42,933 bases of DNA from positions 1 to 42,933 of the forward strand of contig DASYGT010000021.1 in assembly GCA_035999365.1 (NCBI GenBank), read 5' to 3'. The DNA is from DASYGT01 sp035999365. Its GTDB lineage: Bacteria > Actinomycetota > Actinomycetes > Mycobacteriales > Jatrophihabitantaceae. Below the pieces are notes generated by a model, which was not told the origin of the DNA, searched no databases, and was given only the letters and a program-made list of their open reading frames with translations. The translations under genes and the position numbers were made by a program. Positions 16,815-25,601 of this stretch are shown in pieces (position 1 is the stretch's first letter; each line of letters starts with the position of its first letter).

Positions 16815-16916
16815 TCACATCCGCGAAATCCTCACGTAGCGCTGGATGTCCGGCGCGTTGACGACCACGATCCCGACAATGCCGGCGAGGATCGCCAGCT
16901 TGATCAGTCCGCTCAT
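16815..16916 (-). CDS. 33-residue membrane microprotein in the hydrogenase operon
   Basis: Thirty-three residues: a short start M-S-G-L-I-K, one hydrophobic segment (about residues 6-20), then a polar end P-D-I-Q-R-Y-V-R-I-S-R-M. The ATG overlaps the stop of the maturation protease gene as ATGA and is preceded by a perfect AGGAGGT, so translation is well supported despite the size. Its place in the operon points to a hydrogenase-linked role such as a membrane anchor. I recall a small-protein family (DUF6893) of this type in actinobacteria, but I cannot confirm membership from sequence alone. Confidence 0.75.
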   Translation of the reverse strand: MSGLIKLAILAGIVGIVVVNAPDIQRYVRISRM

Positions 16917-17404
16917 CGGTTCGACACCTCCTTCACCGACTCGTGCACCCCTGTGATGACCTCTTCGACCAGTTCGACGGCGCGCGGCACGGCCGCCGAG
17001 ACGACTGCGCTGAGCCCGATGCCCTCCTCGACCGATTCCGGTTCGCACGCCACGACGAGCACCCTCGCCACCCGTCCGCCGAGCGAGGCCAGCATGGACA
17101 GGATCGGGACCGGCGCCATCCCATGCGCGTCGACGAGTGGGCCGTCGGTGGGCTCGATCTTGTCCAGTTCCACGTCGAGCAGCGAGACGGTGCCGGGGTC
17201 GTTACCGCGTGGTGCGGCGTCGACGAGCACCAGCAGGTCGCAGCCGTCGAGCAGCTGGTAGGCCAGATGGACGCCGCGGATGCCGAAGTCGGTGATCTGC
17301 ACTCCGTCGGGCACCGCCCGGCCCGCGAGGGCGCGCACGACCTCGCAACCGAACGCGTCGTCGCTCAGGAAGATGTTGCCGACACCGGCCACCAAGATCG
17401 TCAT
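16913..17404 (-). CDS. [NiFe]-hydrogenase maturation protease (HycI/HyaD family)
   Basis: Endopeptidase of 163 residues that removes the C-terminal peptide of the hydrogenase large subunit after nickel insertion. It opens with the family motif G-V-G-N-I-F-L-S-D-D-A-F-G (residues 7-19), where the acidic residues near 15-16 and an Asp and His later in the chain form the nickel-sensing site. V-D-A-A-P and D-A-H-G-M-A-P further along also fit the family. Both ends overlap neighbours by four bases (ATGA), so it is coupled to the 428-residue conserved protein upstream and the microprotein downstream. The likely client is the HhyL C-terminus encoded in the same operon. Confidence 0.92.
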   Translation of the reverse strand: MTILVAGVGNIFLSDDAFGCEVVRALAGRAVPDGVQITDFGIRGVHLAYQLLDGCDLLVLVDAAPRGNDPGTVSLLDVELDKIEPTDGPLVDAHGMAPVPILSMLASLGGRVARVLVVACEPESVEEGIGLSAVVSAAVPRAVELVEEVITGVHESVKEVSNR

Positions 17405-18687
17405 GGCAGCGGCTCGATCTCGTCCGGCGCGAAGTACAGGTAGCGGCCGTGCCAGCGTGTGAGCTCGGCCAGCTCGGCGTCGTCATCCGGCGTCACGCCG
17501 AGGTGTTGTTCGCCGTCGACGTCGAACAGCACGGCCTCGACCGTCGCGGTGCGCCCGTGCAGGAACACGTCCTGCGCGTCGGTGCGCCGCGCGCCGGGAC
17601 GCAGCCGAACCCGCGAGCCGCGCGCCACCCGGACGCCGTCGACGACGACGTGGTCGCGGCGCGGGTCGACGGACGCGTCCGCGCCCGGGTTCCACCACGG
17701 GGTGGCCGGCGTCATCAGCCGGTCGAGGTCGGCCCGCGGGTCGGGTTCCGCCGCGCCCTCGACCTGGCGCAGGTAGCGAAGCACCCCGTGCAATCGGTCC
17801 AGGTGTTCCTGTGGAAGCCGGTCGACCTGGTCGATCAACCGCGCCGCACGCCGGTCGGTGGCGCGCGCCTCGGCCTTCTCGGCGTCCGTGAGCGTCATCG
17901 TGCGCAGCGTGAGGATCTCGTCGATCTCGGTTGCGTCGTAGAGATCGCCGGGGCTCTCCGGTGCGATCTGCGGGTGGTCGCCGAGGATGATCGGCGAGGA
18001 CAGCACCAGCTGGTCCCCGTCGACCAGCACCGGCCAGGTGCCCTCGTTCGTGCAGCACCGCACCTCGGGCGCGGCCCACTCCGGCGGGTCGGTCAGAGAC
18101 AGGAACCTGCCGTGGTCGATCGCCGCCATGGTGTGCGCGGCGACCAGCGCGTGGCGCAGCGCACCGTCGCGGTCGGCCGGCCGTGCCTCGGTCCGGTTGG
18201 CGACGTCGATGCGCAACCGCAGCGCCCCGTACGGGCCGGGCAGTTCGGTCAATGCGACGACGACTGCGCCTGCAACGGCCGCGGTGTCGCGGTGCGCGCC
18301 GTCGTCGCCCCGCTCGGCCGCGGCAGCGAAGGCGAAGGGTTGCTCCTGCGTGCGCGCCGACCGGAGGTCGTCGACGGCCAGTTCGGCATCGACGCGGCGC
18401 TCTACCGCCTCGTCCCACTCGGGCAGCGCCCCGCCGGTTCGGTGCTGCACGTGCAGAAAGCAGGTCGCGATGCGCAGGACCGCACCGGGGCGTGCCTCGA
18501 CGATCATCTCGGTCCGGCAGGTCGAGCGTTCGGACGGGTCGTCGAAGCCGGGCGGCATCAACACCCCGAACTGCCACCGGCTCTGGTTCTTCTGCGACGA
18601 GGCCCGATACGGGTACAGCACATAGCCCTCGTAGAGGACGGCGTCCGCGACCGCGCGCGCTGCCGCGAACGGGTCAGGACCGGTCAC
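17401..18687 (-). CDS. Conserved protein of the group 1h hydrogenase locus, 428 aa
   Basis: Function unknown. The product has 428 residues and starts at GTG 18687, overlapping the DUF6084-like gene by 14 bases; the stop overlaps the protease start by four. It has no signal peptide or membrane segment. The N-terminal half carries V-L-Y-E-G-Y-V-L-Y-P-Y-R and W-Q-F-G-V-L-M-P-P-G-F. The middle part has acidic helices around L-T-D-A-E-K-A-E-A-R. The C-terminal 80 residues look like a small beta barrel (V-A-R-G-S-R-V-R-L-R-P) followed by Y-L-Y-F-A-P-D-E-I-E-P. As I recall, equivalent genes accompany hhySL in other actinobacteria, so a role in assembly or electron transfer is a reasonable guess. Confidence 0.8.
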   Translation of the reverse strand: MTGPDPFAAARAVADAVLYEGYVLYPYRASSQKNQSRWQFGVLMPPGFDDPSERSTCRTEMIVEARPGAVLRIATCFLHVQHRTGGALPEWDEAVERRVDAELAVDDLRSARTQEQPFAFAAAAERGDDGAHRDTAAVAGAVVVALTELPGPYGALRLRIDVANRTEARPADRDGALRHALVAAHTMAAIDHGRFLSLTDPPEWAAPEVRCCTNEGTWPVLVDGDQLVLSSPIILGDHPQIAPESPGDLYDATEIDEILTLRTMTLTDAEKAEARATDRRAARLIDQVDRLPQEHLDRLHGVLRYLRQVEGAAEPDPRADLDRLMTPATPWWNPGADASVDPRRDHVVVDGVRVARGSRVRLRPGARRTDAQDVFLHGRTATVEAVLFDVDGEQHLGVTPDDDAELAELTRWHGRYLYFAPDEIEPLP

Positions 18688-19324
18688 GTTCGCTCACCTC
18701 CGCGAGCAACGCGTCGATCGTGCGCTCCCAGGTCGGCAGGGCACGCGCGTTCTTGTACGCGCCGAGGGTCTCGAGCGTGCGGACATTCAAGCGAAGCCAA
18801 CCGCTGTTCGGGAAGAATCGGTCCATCATTGCGCGCCATTCGGCGACCGCGACGCGGCAGCTCGCCTCGTGGTGCCACGGCACCCGGGTCACGCTGAAGC
18901 CGCCGTCGCCACGCGCGATCACTGTGCCGCTGAACAACAGCACGAGTGGGATCTCACCCGCGTCCAGCGCGTGGAAGTAGCTGGTCGCGGCGATCTCGAG
19001 GTCGTACGTGCACGGCACGGGGACGTCCACCTCGATACTGCCGACGAAGCTCGGCACCATGACCGCGACCTCGGCGAACTGCAGCGGACGTTGCGTCTCG
19101 GCCCACCGCGACCGGTCGCCGAACAGGCCGTCCAGCGCGGCCGCCTCGCTCCGGCTGTAGCTGCGTTTCTGCGGCTCGATGCGCAACTGCACCCGTAGCG
19201 CGACTGCGTGTACCGGTTCGTGGGTGGTCTCGGCGATCCTCAGCCTGAAGGTCAGCGTCGGCCCGGCCGCGTAGGGATCCGAGCGCGCGCCCAGGCAGTC
19301 GAAGACGAGGTCAGGCGCGGGCAC
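18674..19324 (-). CDS. DUF6084-like conserved protein of the hydrogenase locus
   Basis: A 216-residue protein of unknown function with alternating polar and hydrophobic residues typical of a beta-sandwich. Notable segments are V-F-D-C-L-G-A-R, L-R-V-Q-L-R-I-E-P-Q-K-R-S-Y-S, V-P-V-P-C-T-Y-D-L-E-I and V-P-W-H-H-E-A. The start is GTG 19324, inside the end of the DUF5947-like gene (14-base overlap); longer in-frame extension upstream is only the shadow of that gene. The DUF number is from memory of proteins in this operon type. Tight packing with hhyL, hhyE and the protease gene suggests a hydrogenase-specific accessory role. Confidence 0.78.
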   Translation of the reverse strand: MPAPDLVFDCLGARSDPYAAGPTLTFRLRIAETTHEPVHAVALRVQLRIEPQKRSYSRSEAAALDGLFGDRSRWAETQRPLQFAEVAVMVPSFVGSIEVDVPVPCTYDLEIAATSYFHALDAGEIPLVLLFSGTVIARGDGGFSVTRVPWHHEASCRVAVAEWRAMMDRFFPNSGWLRLNVRTLETLGAYKNARALPTWERTIDALLAEVSERDRS

Positions 19325-19937
19325 GTGAACGCACCCGGGCGAAGATGTCGTCGACGTCTGCGCGGGCCTCTGGACCGCCGTCGAAGCCGGTCCAGTGCAG
19401 TCGCAGCCGCCCGACCAACTCGTAGCAGGCGTCGATCGGGACGAGATACAGCTCGTCATGATCGCGGTGGCGCCGCAGCAACAATGCCTCGACGTCGTCG
19501 GTGAGCTCCGCAGCAAGCGGGGTCGTGGCTGCGATGGCGTCCCACGAAGAGAGCTCGAGCAACGACTCGGTCGCGCCCGCCGGGCCGGGATAGAGCGCGA
19601 CGACGTGGCCCAGCGTGCTGTTGCGAAAGAAGAACGCCAGGCCCACCGGCACCTGCAGCTCGTCCCATTGGGTCTGCGAGGGGCCGCCCGCCGCCGCGAG
19701 ATACCGGTCCGGGACGGCCCGATAGTTACGCCGACCGGCGCCGTCACGGGTGAACAGCAGATAGCACGGCCGGCAGGTGCACAGCAGGTTGCGGCGGTCG
19801 AGGTTGACGACGTGCGGGTGCTCGTCCGCAATGGGCGAGCCGCACATCTGGCACGCGTCGCCCTGCGGCGTGGCGACGCGTTGCGCGAACTCCACCGGCG
19901 ACCTGCTGCCGACGAAACGCCGCAAACCGGTGGTCAC
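19311..19937 (-). CDS. DUF5947-like conserved cysteine-rich protein of the hydrogenase locus
   Basis: A 208-residue soluble protein. Near the N-terminus it has a likely metal site: Cys29-x-x-Cys32, then Cys53-x-Cys55-x-x-Cys58 (L-C-T-C-R-P-C-Y), with H-P-H between. This could be a zinc ribbon or an iron-sulfur site. The rest, with W-D-E-L-Q-V-P-V-G-L-A-F-F and Y-P-G-P-A-G-A-T-E, matches what I remember as DUF5947. It starts at GTG 19937, three bases after the hhyE-like gene. The function is unknown; conservation next to group 1h hydrogenases suggests assembly or electron transfer. Confidence 0.8.
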   Translation of the reverse strand: MTTGLRRFVGSRSPVEFAQRVATPQGDACQMCGSPIADEHPHVVNLDRRNLLCTCRPCYLLFTRDGAGRRNYRAVPDRYLAAAGGPSQTQWDELQVPVGLAFFFRNSTLGHVVALYPGPAGATESLLELSSWDAIAATTPLAAELTDDVEALLLRRHRDHDELYLVPIDACYELVGRLRLHWTGFDGGPEARADVDDIFARVRSRARA

Positions 19938-19940
19938 GGC

Positions 19941-20780
19941 TCACCCTGCCAGGGCGGGGACGGCAACCCGGACTCCGGAAACGTCGTCGAGCAAGGGCAG
20001 CGGGTCCAGCCGCAGCCCGGACCCGTCCGCGGAGACTCCGGCCAGCCGCACGTCGTAACGCGCCGCGCAGGCCGCACAGGTGAGCACGTCTGCGGCGAGC
20101 TGCGAGCCTGCCAGCGCCGCGCCACAGGACGGGCACGCGTCGGCGTAGGCGTAATAGGTGTCCGCCAGCCGGGCCATCAGCACCCGCGTGCCGCCGAGGT
20201 CAACCCCGACGGCAGCGCCCCGTGCCGGCAGGTCGGGCGCGGCCGGGTGCTGCCAGACCGCAGCGGGCTGCAGCCCGGGACGCAACCCGATCTGCAACAG
20301 GGGCGTTTGATCGCCGTTGTCCTCGACGCCTTCGACCTCGATGCCGTGCAGCTCCGGCGCCGCGGCGAGCAGCGCCTGTTCGATCGTGAGCTGCACCGTG
20401 GCGGTGCTCGACGAGCAGTCCCGGCAGCTGCCCGAGAGCCGCAGGCGTGCGACATCGTGGCCGTCGACGCCGAGGAAGGACACTCCGCCGGCGTGCGAGC
20501 CGAGATAAGGGCGCACGCCGTCAAGCGCCTGTTCGATCCGGGTCTCGAGATCGAGCGGGTGCAGGCCGTGCAGTACGAGCAACGTCGACACCTGCGGGTC
20601 GGCGGTGAGCGAGCGGACGACGTCCGGCCCGGCCAGTTCGGCAATCCGTGCGATCCCGGCGCCGTAGTAGTCGACGAGCACGCGGACCAGTTCCTCCGCG
20701 CTCGCCGCAGCCAGGCTCCCGCCGAGGTCGCCTATGTGTGCGAGTAGCTCCTCAACGTGTGCGCCGACGTCTTCGCTCAT
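19941..20780 (-). CDS. hhyE: HhyE-like protein: NifU C-terminal domain plus four-cysteine (Rieske-like) domain
   Basis: A 279-residue protein in two parts. The first half ends in a NifU C-terminal-type domain with S-G-S-C-R-D-C-S-S-S-T (Cys119, Cys122), which can bind an iron-sulfur cluster. The second half resembles the Rieske-like domain expected in HhyE, but the usual Cys-His pairs are C-P-S-C (216, 219) and C-A-A-C (235, 238), followed by A-R-Y-D-V-R. Putative iron-sulfur proteins called HhyE/HucE act with uptake hydrogenases in mycobacteria, and I use that name on position and domains. ATG 20780 overlaps the hhyL stop as ATGA. It probably relays electrons from the enzyme or helps load clusters. 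Confidence 0.82.
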   Translation of the reverse strand: MSEDVGAHVEELLAHIGDLGGSLAAASAEELVRVLVDYYGAGIARIAELAGPDVVRSLTADPQVSTLLVLHGLHPLDLETRIEQALDGVRPYLGSHAGGVSFLGVDGHDVARLRLSGSCRDCSSSTATVQLTIEQALLAAAPELHGIEVEGVEDNGDQTPLLQIGLRPGLQPAAVWQHPAAPDLPARGAAVGVDLGGTRVLMARLADTYYAYADACPSCGAALAGSQLAADVLTCAACAARYDVRLAGVSADGSGLRLDPLPLLDDVSGVRVAVPALAG

Positions 20781-22588
20781 GTGGCAAGCGTCGTCATCGG
20801 CATCGTCGCCGGGTTGTGAATCGTCTGCAGCGTGCGGCCGGGTCCGAGATACATGTGCACGCCGCACGGCAGACACGGGTCGAAACTGCGCACCGCGCGC
20901 ATCACGTCGATGCCCTTGAACTTTTCCGGCGGGTTCTCCTCGAAGATCGGCGTGTTCTGTACAGCGTCCTCGTACGGGCCGGGCGTGCCGTACGGGTCGC
21001 GGACGCTCGCATTCCACGGCGTCGGCGGGTACGGGTGGTAGTTCGCGATCTTGCCGCCCTTGATGACCATGTGGTGGCTGAGCACGCCGCGCACGGCCTC
21101 GGTGAACCCGCAGCTGAACGTTTCGTCCGGCACCGTGAACGACTCCCAGGTCTTGGTGTGACCGGCCCGCACCTCGGCGAGCGCCTGCTCGCAGAAGTAC
21201 AGCGCCGCGGCGGCCGCGTAGGCCTGGAAGTAGGTGCGCGCGCGGTCGCGCTCGAGCGCATTGCTCCACTGCGGGGGCTTCCACTCGAAGGTGACTTCGG
21301 GCTTGCTCATCGTCCTCGGCAGGTTGATCACGACACTGTGCCCGGTCGACTTCACATACCCGCCGCAGTCGACCAAGCCGCCGAGCGCAGTCGCCCAAAG
21401 CCGCGCGATCGGTCCGCCCCCGGTGTCGGCCGCGAGGTGGTCCTTGCCGTCGAACCAACGCGGCGACATCACCCAGCTGTACTTGTCCGCGAAGTCGCGC
21501 TTCTGCGGCTGCGGCAGCGTGGTCTGGTTCCACGGATGGTTGCGGTCGACCGGATTGCCGAGCGGGTCACGCTCGACGAACATCTGCTCGTTCTCCCAGC
21601 TCTGGTAGTACGAGCTGCCGAGCAGGATGCGGATGCCGAGGTTGATCTCGACAAGGTCGTTGGTGACGAGCTTGCCGTCGACCACCACACCAGGGCTGAC
21701 GAACGCCTTGCGACCCCACCTCGTCATGTTCTCGTACTTGAAGTCGCAGTGCGCCGGGTCGTTCAGCGCGCCCCAGCAGATCAGCTGTGTGCGGCGCAGC
21801 CCGACATTCTCATAACCCGGGATGGCGTCATAGAAGAAGTCGAACAGGTCGTCGTGCAGCGGCACGACGCGCTTCATGAATTCGACGTAGCGCATCAGCC
21901 GGGTGAGGTAGTCGGTGAACAGCTGGATCGTCGCGGTCGTGCCGACGCCGCCGGGGTAGAGCGTGGACGGGTGCACGTGGCGCCCCTCCATCAGGCAGAA
22001 CATCTCGCGCGTCCACCGGCTGACCTGCAACGCCTCGCGGTAGAAGTCGCCCTCAAGCGGATTGAGCGACCTCATGATGTCGCCGATGGTGCGGTAGCCG
22101 TGGTCGGCGGCATGCGGCGCCTCGGTGTGGTTCGCCTTCTCGAGCACACCCGGATTGGTCTCCTTGACCATCCGTTCGCAGAAGTCGACGCCGACCAGGT
22201 TCTCCTGGAAGATGTTGTGGTCGAACATGTACTCCGCGGCCTCGCCGAGATTGATGATCCATTCACCGAGGGCCGGCGGGTGCACGCCGTAGGCCATGTT
22301 CTGGTTGTAGACCGAGCAGGTGGCGTGGTTGTCGCCGCAGATGCCGCAGATGCGACTGGTGATGAAGTGCGCGTCGCGCGGGTCCTTGCCCTTCATGAAG
22401 ATGCTGTAGCCACGGAAGATCGACGACGTGCTGTAGCACTCGGCGACTGTCTTCTGCTTGAAGTCGATCTTCGTGTAGATGCCTAGGCTGCCCACTATGC
22501 GGGTGATCGGGTCCCAGGACATCTCGGTCAGCTCGGTGTCCTTGGAACTGCCGCCGGACGGTGTCGAGCGTGCCTGTGTCGTCGTCAT
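20777..22588 (-). CDS. hhyL: [NiFe]-hydrogenase large subunit, group 1h
   Basis: Catalytic subunit, 603 residues, carrying the NiFe centre of a high-affinity H2-oxidising enzyme. The N-terminal ligand motif is R-I-C-G-I-C-G-D-N-H-A-T-C (Cys81, Cys84, His88). The C-terminal one is D-P-C-L-P-C-G-V-H (Cys572, Cys575, His578), followed by a 25-residue tail that the maturation protease should cut off after His578. The length and motif spelling fit group 1h (old group 5), known for oxidising atmospheric H2. It starts at ATG 22588, three bases after hhyS, and overlaps the hhyE-like gene. The complete set of ligands indicates an active enzyme. Confidence 0.96.
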   Translation of the reverse strand: MTTTQARSTPSGGSSKDTELTEMSWDPITRIVGSLGIYTKIDFKQKTVAECYSTSSIFRGYSIFMKGKDPRDAHFITSRICGICGDNHATCSVYNQNMAYGVHPPALGEWIINLGEAAEYMFDHNIFQENLVGVDFCERMVKETNPGVLEKANHTEAPHAADHGYRTIGDIMRSLNPLEGDFYREALQVSRWTREMFCLMEGRHVHPSTLYPGGVGTTATIQLFTDYLTRLMRYVEFMKRVVPLHDDLFDFFYDAIPGYENVGLRRTQLICWGALNDPAHCDFKYENMTRWGRKAFVSPGVVVDGKLVTNDLVEINLGIRILLGSSYYQSWENEQMFVERDPLGNPVDRNHPWNQTTLPQPQKRDFADKYSWVMSPRWFDGKDHLAADTGGGPIARLWATALGGLVDCGGYVKSTGHSVVINLPRTMSKPEVTFEWKPPQWSNALERDRARTYFQAYAAAAALYFCEQALAEVRAGHTKTWESFTVPDETFSCGFTEAVRGVLSHHMVIKGGKIANYHPYPPTPWNASVRDPYGTPGPYEDAVQNTPIFEENPPEKFKGIDVMRAVRSFDPCLPCGVHMYLGPGRTLQTIHNPATMPMTTLAT

Positions 22589-22591
22589 CGA

Positions 22592-23677
<1,086 letters not shown>

Positions 23678-23715
23678 CGAAGTGCACCCCGCTCTCCGCG
23701 TACCGGAAAAGCCTG

Positions 23716-23744
23716 TAGTCGAAACGGACTCTACGCCCTGTCAA
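23716..23744 (-). promoter_or_regulatory. Candidate sigma70-type promoter for the hhy operon
   Basis: On the minus strand a perfect TTGACA (23744 down to 23739) is followed after 17 bases by CGACTA (23721-23716), a weak -10. Transcription would start about 30 bases before the hhyS GTG. The -35 is convincing, the -10 is not, so this is tentative. Confidence 0.35.
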
Positions 23745-23799
23745 GATCAGTGCAAGACGAGAATCGCCATATAAACCAAGGCGAAACTCCGCGCTGCTT

Positions 23800-23823
23800 G
23801 ATTCCAGGATTCTCGGATTCCAG
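23800..23823. repeat. Three 8-bp direct repeats (GATTCYMG) in the hhyS/divergent promoter
   Basis: Three adjacent octamers, GATTCCAG, GATTCTCG and GATTCCAG, start at 23800, 23808 and 23816. They lie 24 bases before the plus-strand GTG at 23847 and about 120 bases upstream of hhyS. The exact 8-base period in an otherwise unique promoter suggests a cooperative protein-binding site. Confidence 0.5.
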
Positions 23824-23846
23824 CACACCGGCGTAGCGTTGCGCCT

Positions 23847-24110
23847 GTGAAGTTCCTCGTCACCTGGCAGCTCGAACTCACGCTGTTGTCGCGCGAGATG
23901 GCCGCGGCCCTGGCTCGCGTCCCGGGTTATGCCGCCGGACTCGAACGCGCCGGAAAGATCACGGCGCGGTACCACATCGTCGGTGCGCACGGCGGAGTCT
24001 GGATCATGGACGCCGAGTCGCACGAGGAGCTGGAACGACTGCTCGGCGGAAGCCCCTGTTACAACTTCGCGCACTTCGATGTAAAGCCGCTCAGCGAGAT
24101 GTCGGAGTGA
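23847..24110 (+). CDS. Small muconolactone-isomerase-like protein
   Basis: An 87-residue protein with a ferredoxin-like alpha/beta pattern. It starts M-K-F-L-V-T-W-Q-L and contains A-G-K-I-T-A-R-Y-H-I-V-G-A-H-G-G-V-W-I-M-D and a C-terminal F-A-H-F-D-V-K-P-L. This is the layout of the muconolactone delta-isomerase/YciI-like small-protein fold. Genuine aromatic-ring catabolism is unlikely because the gene is divergent from hhyS and is followed by a regulator and hypAB. It starts at GTG 23847 with little leader. It may be an accessory factor of the hydrogenase locus; that is inference. Confidence 0.78.
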   Translation: MKFLVTWQLELTLLSREMAAALARVPGYAAGLERAGKITARYHIVGAHGGVWIMDAESHEELERLLGGSPCYNFAHFDVKPLSEMSE

Positions 24111-24185
24111 CGAAGTGCCGCCTACCCCGACGCATTGACGCATCCGCCCTGCGGGCGCAGAGTGAGCCCAAGGGCTGGGGGTCTG

Positions 24186-24530
24186 ATGGCACTCGCGCAG
24201 GATCTGCACCGGGTACGGCACTGGACCTGCGCGCAGCGGATGAGCGAGCGTCGCCACGACCTCGGCCTGACCCAGCACGACGTCGTGCACCGTCTCGAGA
24301 CGCTCGGGGTGTGCGCCAGCAACCGCACGCTCAGCGCGATGGAGCACGGCCAGGGCGTCGACGTGGGGCGGCTGCCTGAGATCGCCACGGCACTCGACTG
24401 CACCGTCACCTACCTGCTCGGGCTGACCGACAGCCCGGCCAGCTGGCTCCCCGACAGGGAGCGCTCGCCGGTCGCCAGGCAGGTCGCGACCAGCTGGATC
24501 CTGGGTCCGGACATCCCCGATCGTGCATGA
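24186..24530 (+). CDS. XRE-family helix-turn-helix regulator
   Basis: A 114-residue protein from ATG 24186, preceded by a GGGGG-containing site. The N-terminal two thirds form a Cro/C1-type helix-turn-helix: R-M-S-E-R-R-H-D-L-G-L-T-Q-H-D-V, N-R-T-L-S-A-M-E-H-G and L-P-E-I-A-T-A-L-D-C-T-V-T-Y-L-L-G. The C-terminal tail is short and has no recognised sensor domain. The stop overlaps hypA by eight bases. Placed between the isomerase-like gene and hypAB and divergent from hhyS, it is the obvious candidate local regulator of the hydrogenase genes. An in-frame ATG at 24135 is a less likely start. Confidence 0.82.
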   Translation: MALAQDLHRVRHWTCAQRMSERRHDLGLTQHDVVHRLETLGVCASNRTLSAMEHGQGVDVGRLPEIATALDCTVTYLLGLTDSPASWLPDRERSPVARQVATSWILGPDIPDRA

Positions 24531-24864
24531 GCTGGCGCTCTGCGGAGCGATCGCGGACATCGTCGCCCGCCGGGCCGGCGAGCGGCCGGTGACCGCAGTG
24601 CATGTGCGTATCGGCGAGCTGCGCCAGGTCGTGCCGGACACCTTGTCCTTCTGCTGGACGATGGTCACCCAGGACACCGACCTGGACGGCGCCCGGCTCG
24701 AGGTCGACCGCGTCACCGCGCTGCTGCGCTGCCGCGACTGCGGAGCCGAACACCCGATGCCCGACGCCATCTCGTTCGCCTGCGCGGGCTGCGGCTCACT
24801 GGCCGTCGATGTCGTGCGGGGCGAGGAGTTCGACATCACCGCACTCGAGCTCGCGAGGGTCTGA
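24523..24864 (+). CDS. hypA: Hydrogenase nickel-insertion protein HypA
   Basis: HypA, 113 residues, delivers Ni2+ to the large subunit with HypB. The chain begins M-H-E-L, with His2 the nickel ligand, read from a GTG start at 24523. A zinc site is formed by Cys70-x-x-Cys73 and Cys87-x-x-Cys90. The gene overlaps the regulator gene before it by eight bases and touches hypB through TGATG. Confidence 0.95.
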   Translation: MHELALCGAIADIVARRAGERPVTAVHVRIGELRQVVPDTLSFCWTMVTQDTDLDGARLEVDRVTALLRCRDCGAEHPMPDAISFACAGCGSLAVDVVRGEEFDITALELARV

Positions 24865-25601
24865 TGGGCCGCTTCCACCGGCACCGCGACGGCACCGTGC
24901 ACGAGCACGAGCACGATCGTGGCGACCACTCCGGCTACGACACCGGCACCGAGCGAATCGAGGTGCTCGAGCGGATCTTCGACGAGAACGACCACTGCGC
25001 GGCGCAGAACCGGGCCGACCTGGCCGCAGCCGGCGCCCACGCGGTCAACCTGATGTCCTCCCCCGGCGCGGGGAAGACCACACTGCTCGCCGCCGCGCTC
25101 GCGACGCTCACCGCTGAGCTGCGCGTCGGCGTCATCGAAGGTGACATCGAGACCAGCCTCGACGCGGACCGGCTGGCCGGTCTGGGCGCGGTGGTCGAGC
25201 TCGTCAACACCGGCACCGGCTTCGGCGGCGAGTGCCATCTCGATGCGCCGATGGTCCGGTCCGCGCTCACCCGCTTGCCCCTGGCCGACCTCGACCTCGT
25301 CCTCATCGAGAACGTCGGCAACCTGGTCTGCCCGGCCGAATTCGACGTCGGCGAGCACGCCCGAGCGATGATCTACTCGGTCACCGAGGGTGAGGACAAG
25401 CCGCTGAAGTACCCGGTGATGTTCCGTTCGGCTGACGTCGTGTTCATGAACAAGGTGGACCTGCTGCCGCACCTCGAACTCGACGTCGATCTGTTCATGC
25501 GCAATCTGCGGGCGGTCAACCCCTCGGCGCCGGTCATCGCGGTTAGCGCACACACCGGCGAGGGAGTTGACGATTGCGTAGCCTGGCTGAGGTCGGTGTA
25601 G
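24864..25601 (+). CDS. hypB: Hydrogenase nickel-incorporation GTPase HypB
   Basis: HypB, 245 residues, a GTPase that drives nickel insertion into the hydrogenase. The N-terminus is His-rich (H-R-H, H-E-H-E-H), able to bind or store metal. The P-loop is S-S-P-G-A-G-K-T-T (Lys71), with E-G-D-I-E-T-S, E-N-V-G-N-L-V-C-P and the guanine-specifying N-K-V-D following. ATG 24864 shares a base with the hypA stop. It ends the four-gene plus-strand unit. Confidence 0.96.
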   Translation: MGRFHRHRDGTVHEHEHDRGDHSGYDTGTERIEVLERIFDENDHCAAQNRADLAAAGAHAVNLMSSPGAGKTTLLAAALATLTAELRVGVIEGDIETSLDADRLAGLGAVVELVNTGTGFGGECHLDAPMVRSALTRLPLADLDLVLIENVGNLVCPAEFDVGEHARAMIYSVTEGEDKPLKYPVMFRSADVVFMNKVDLLPHLELDVDLFMRNLRAVNPSAPVIAVSAHTGEGVDDCVAWLRSV

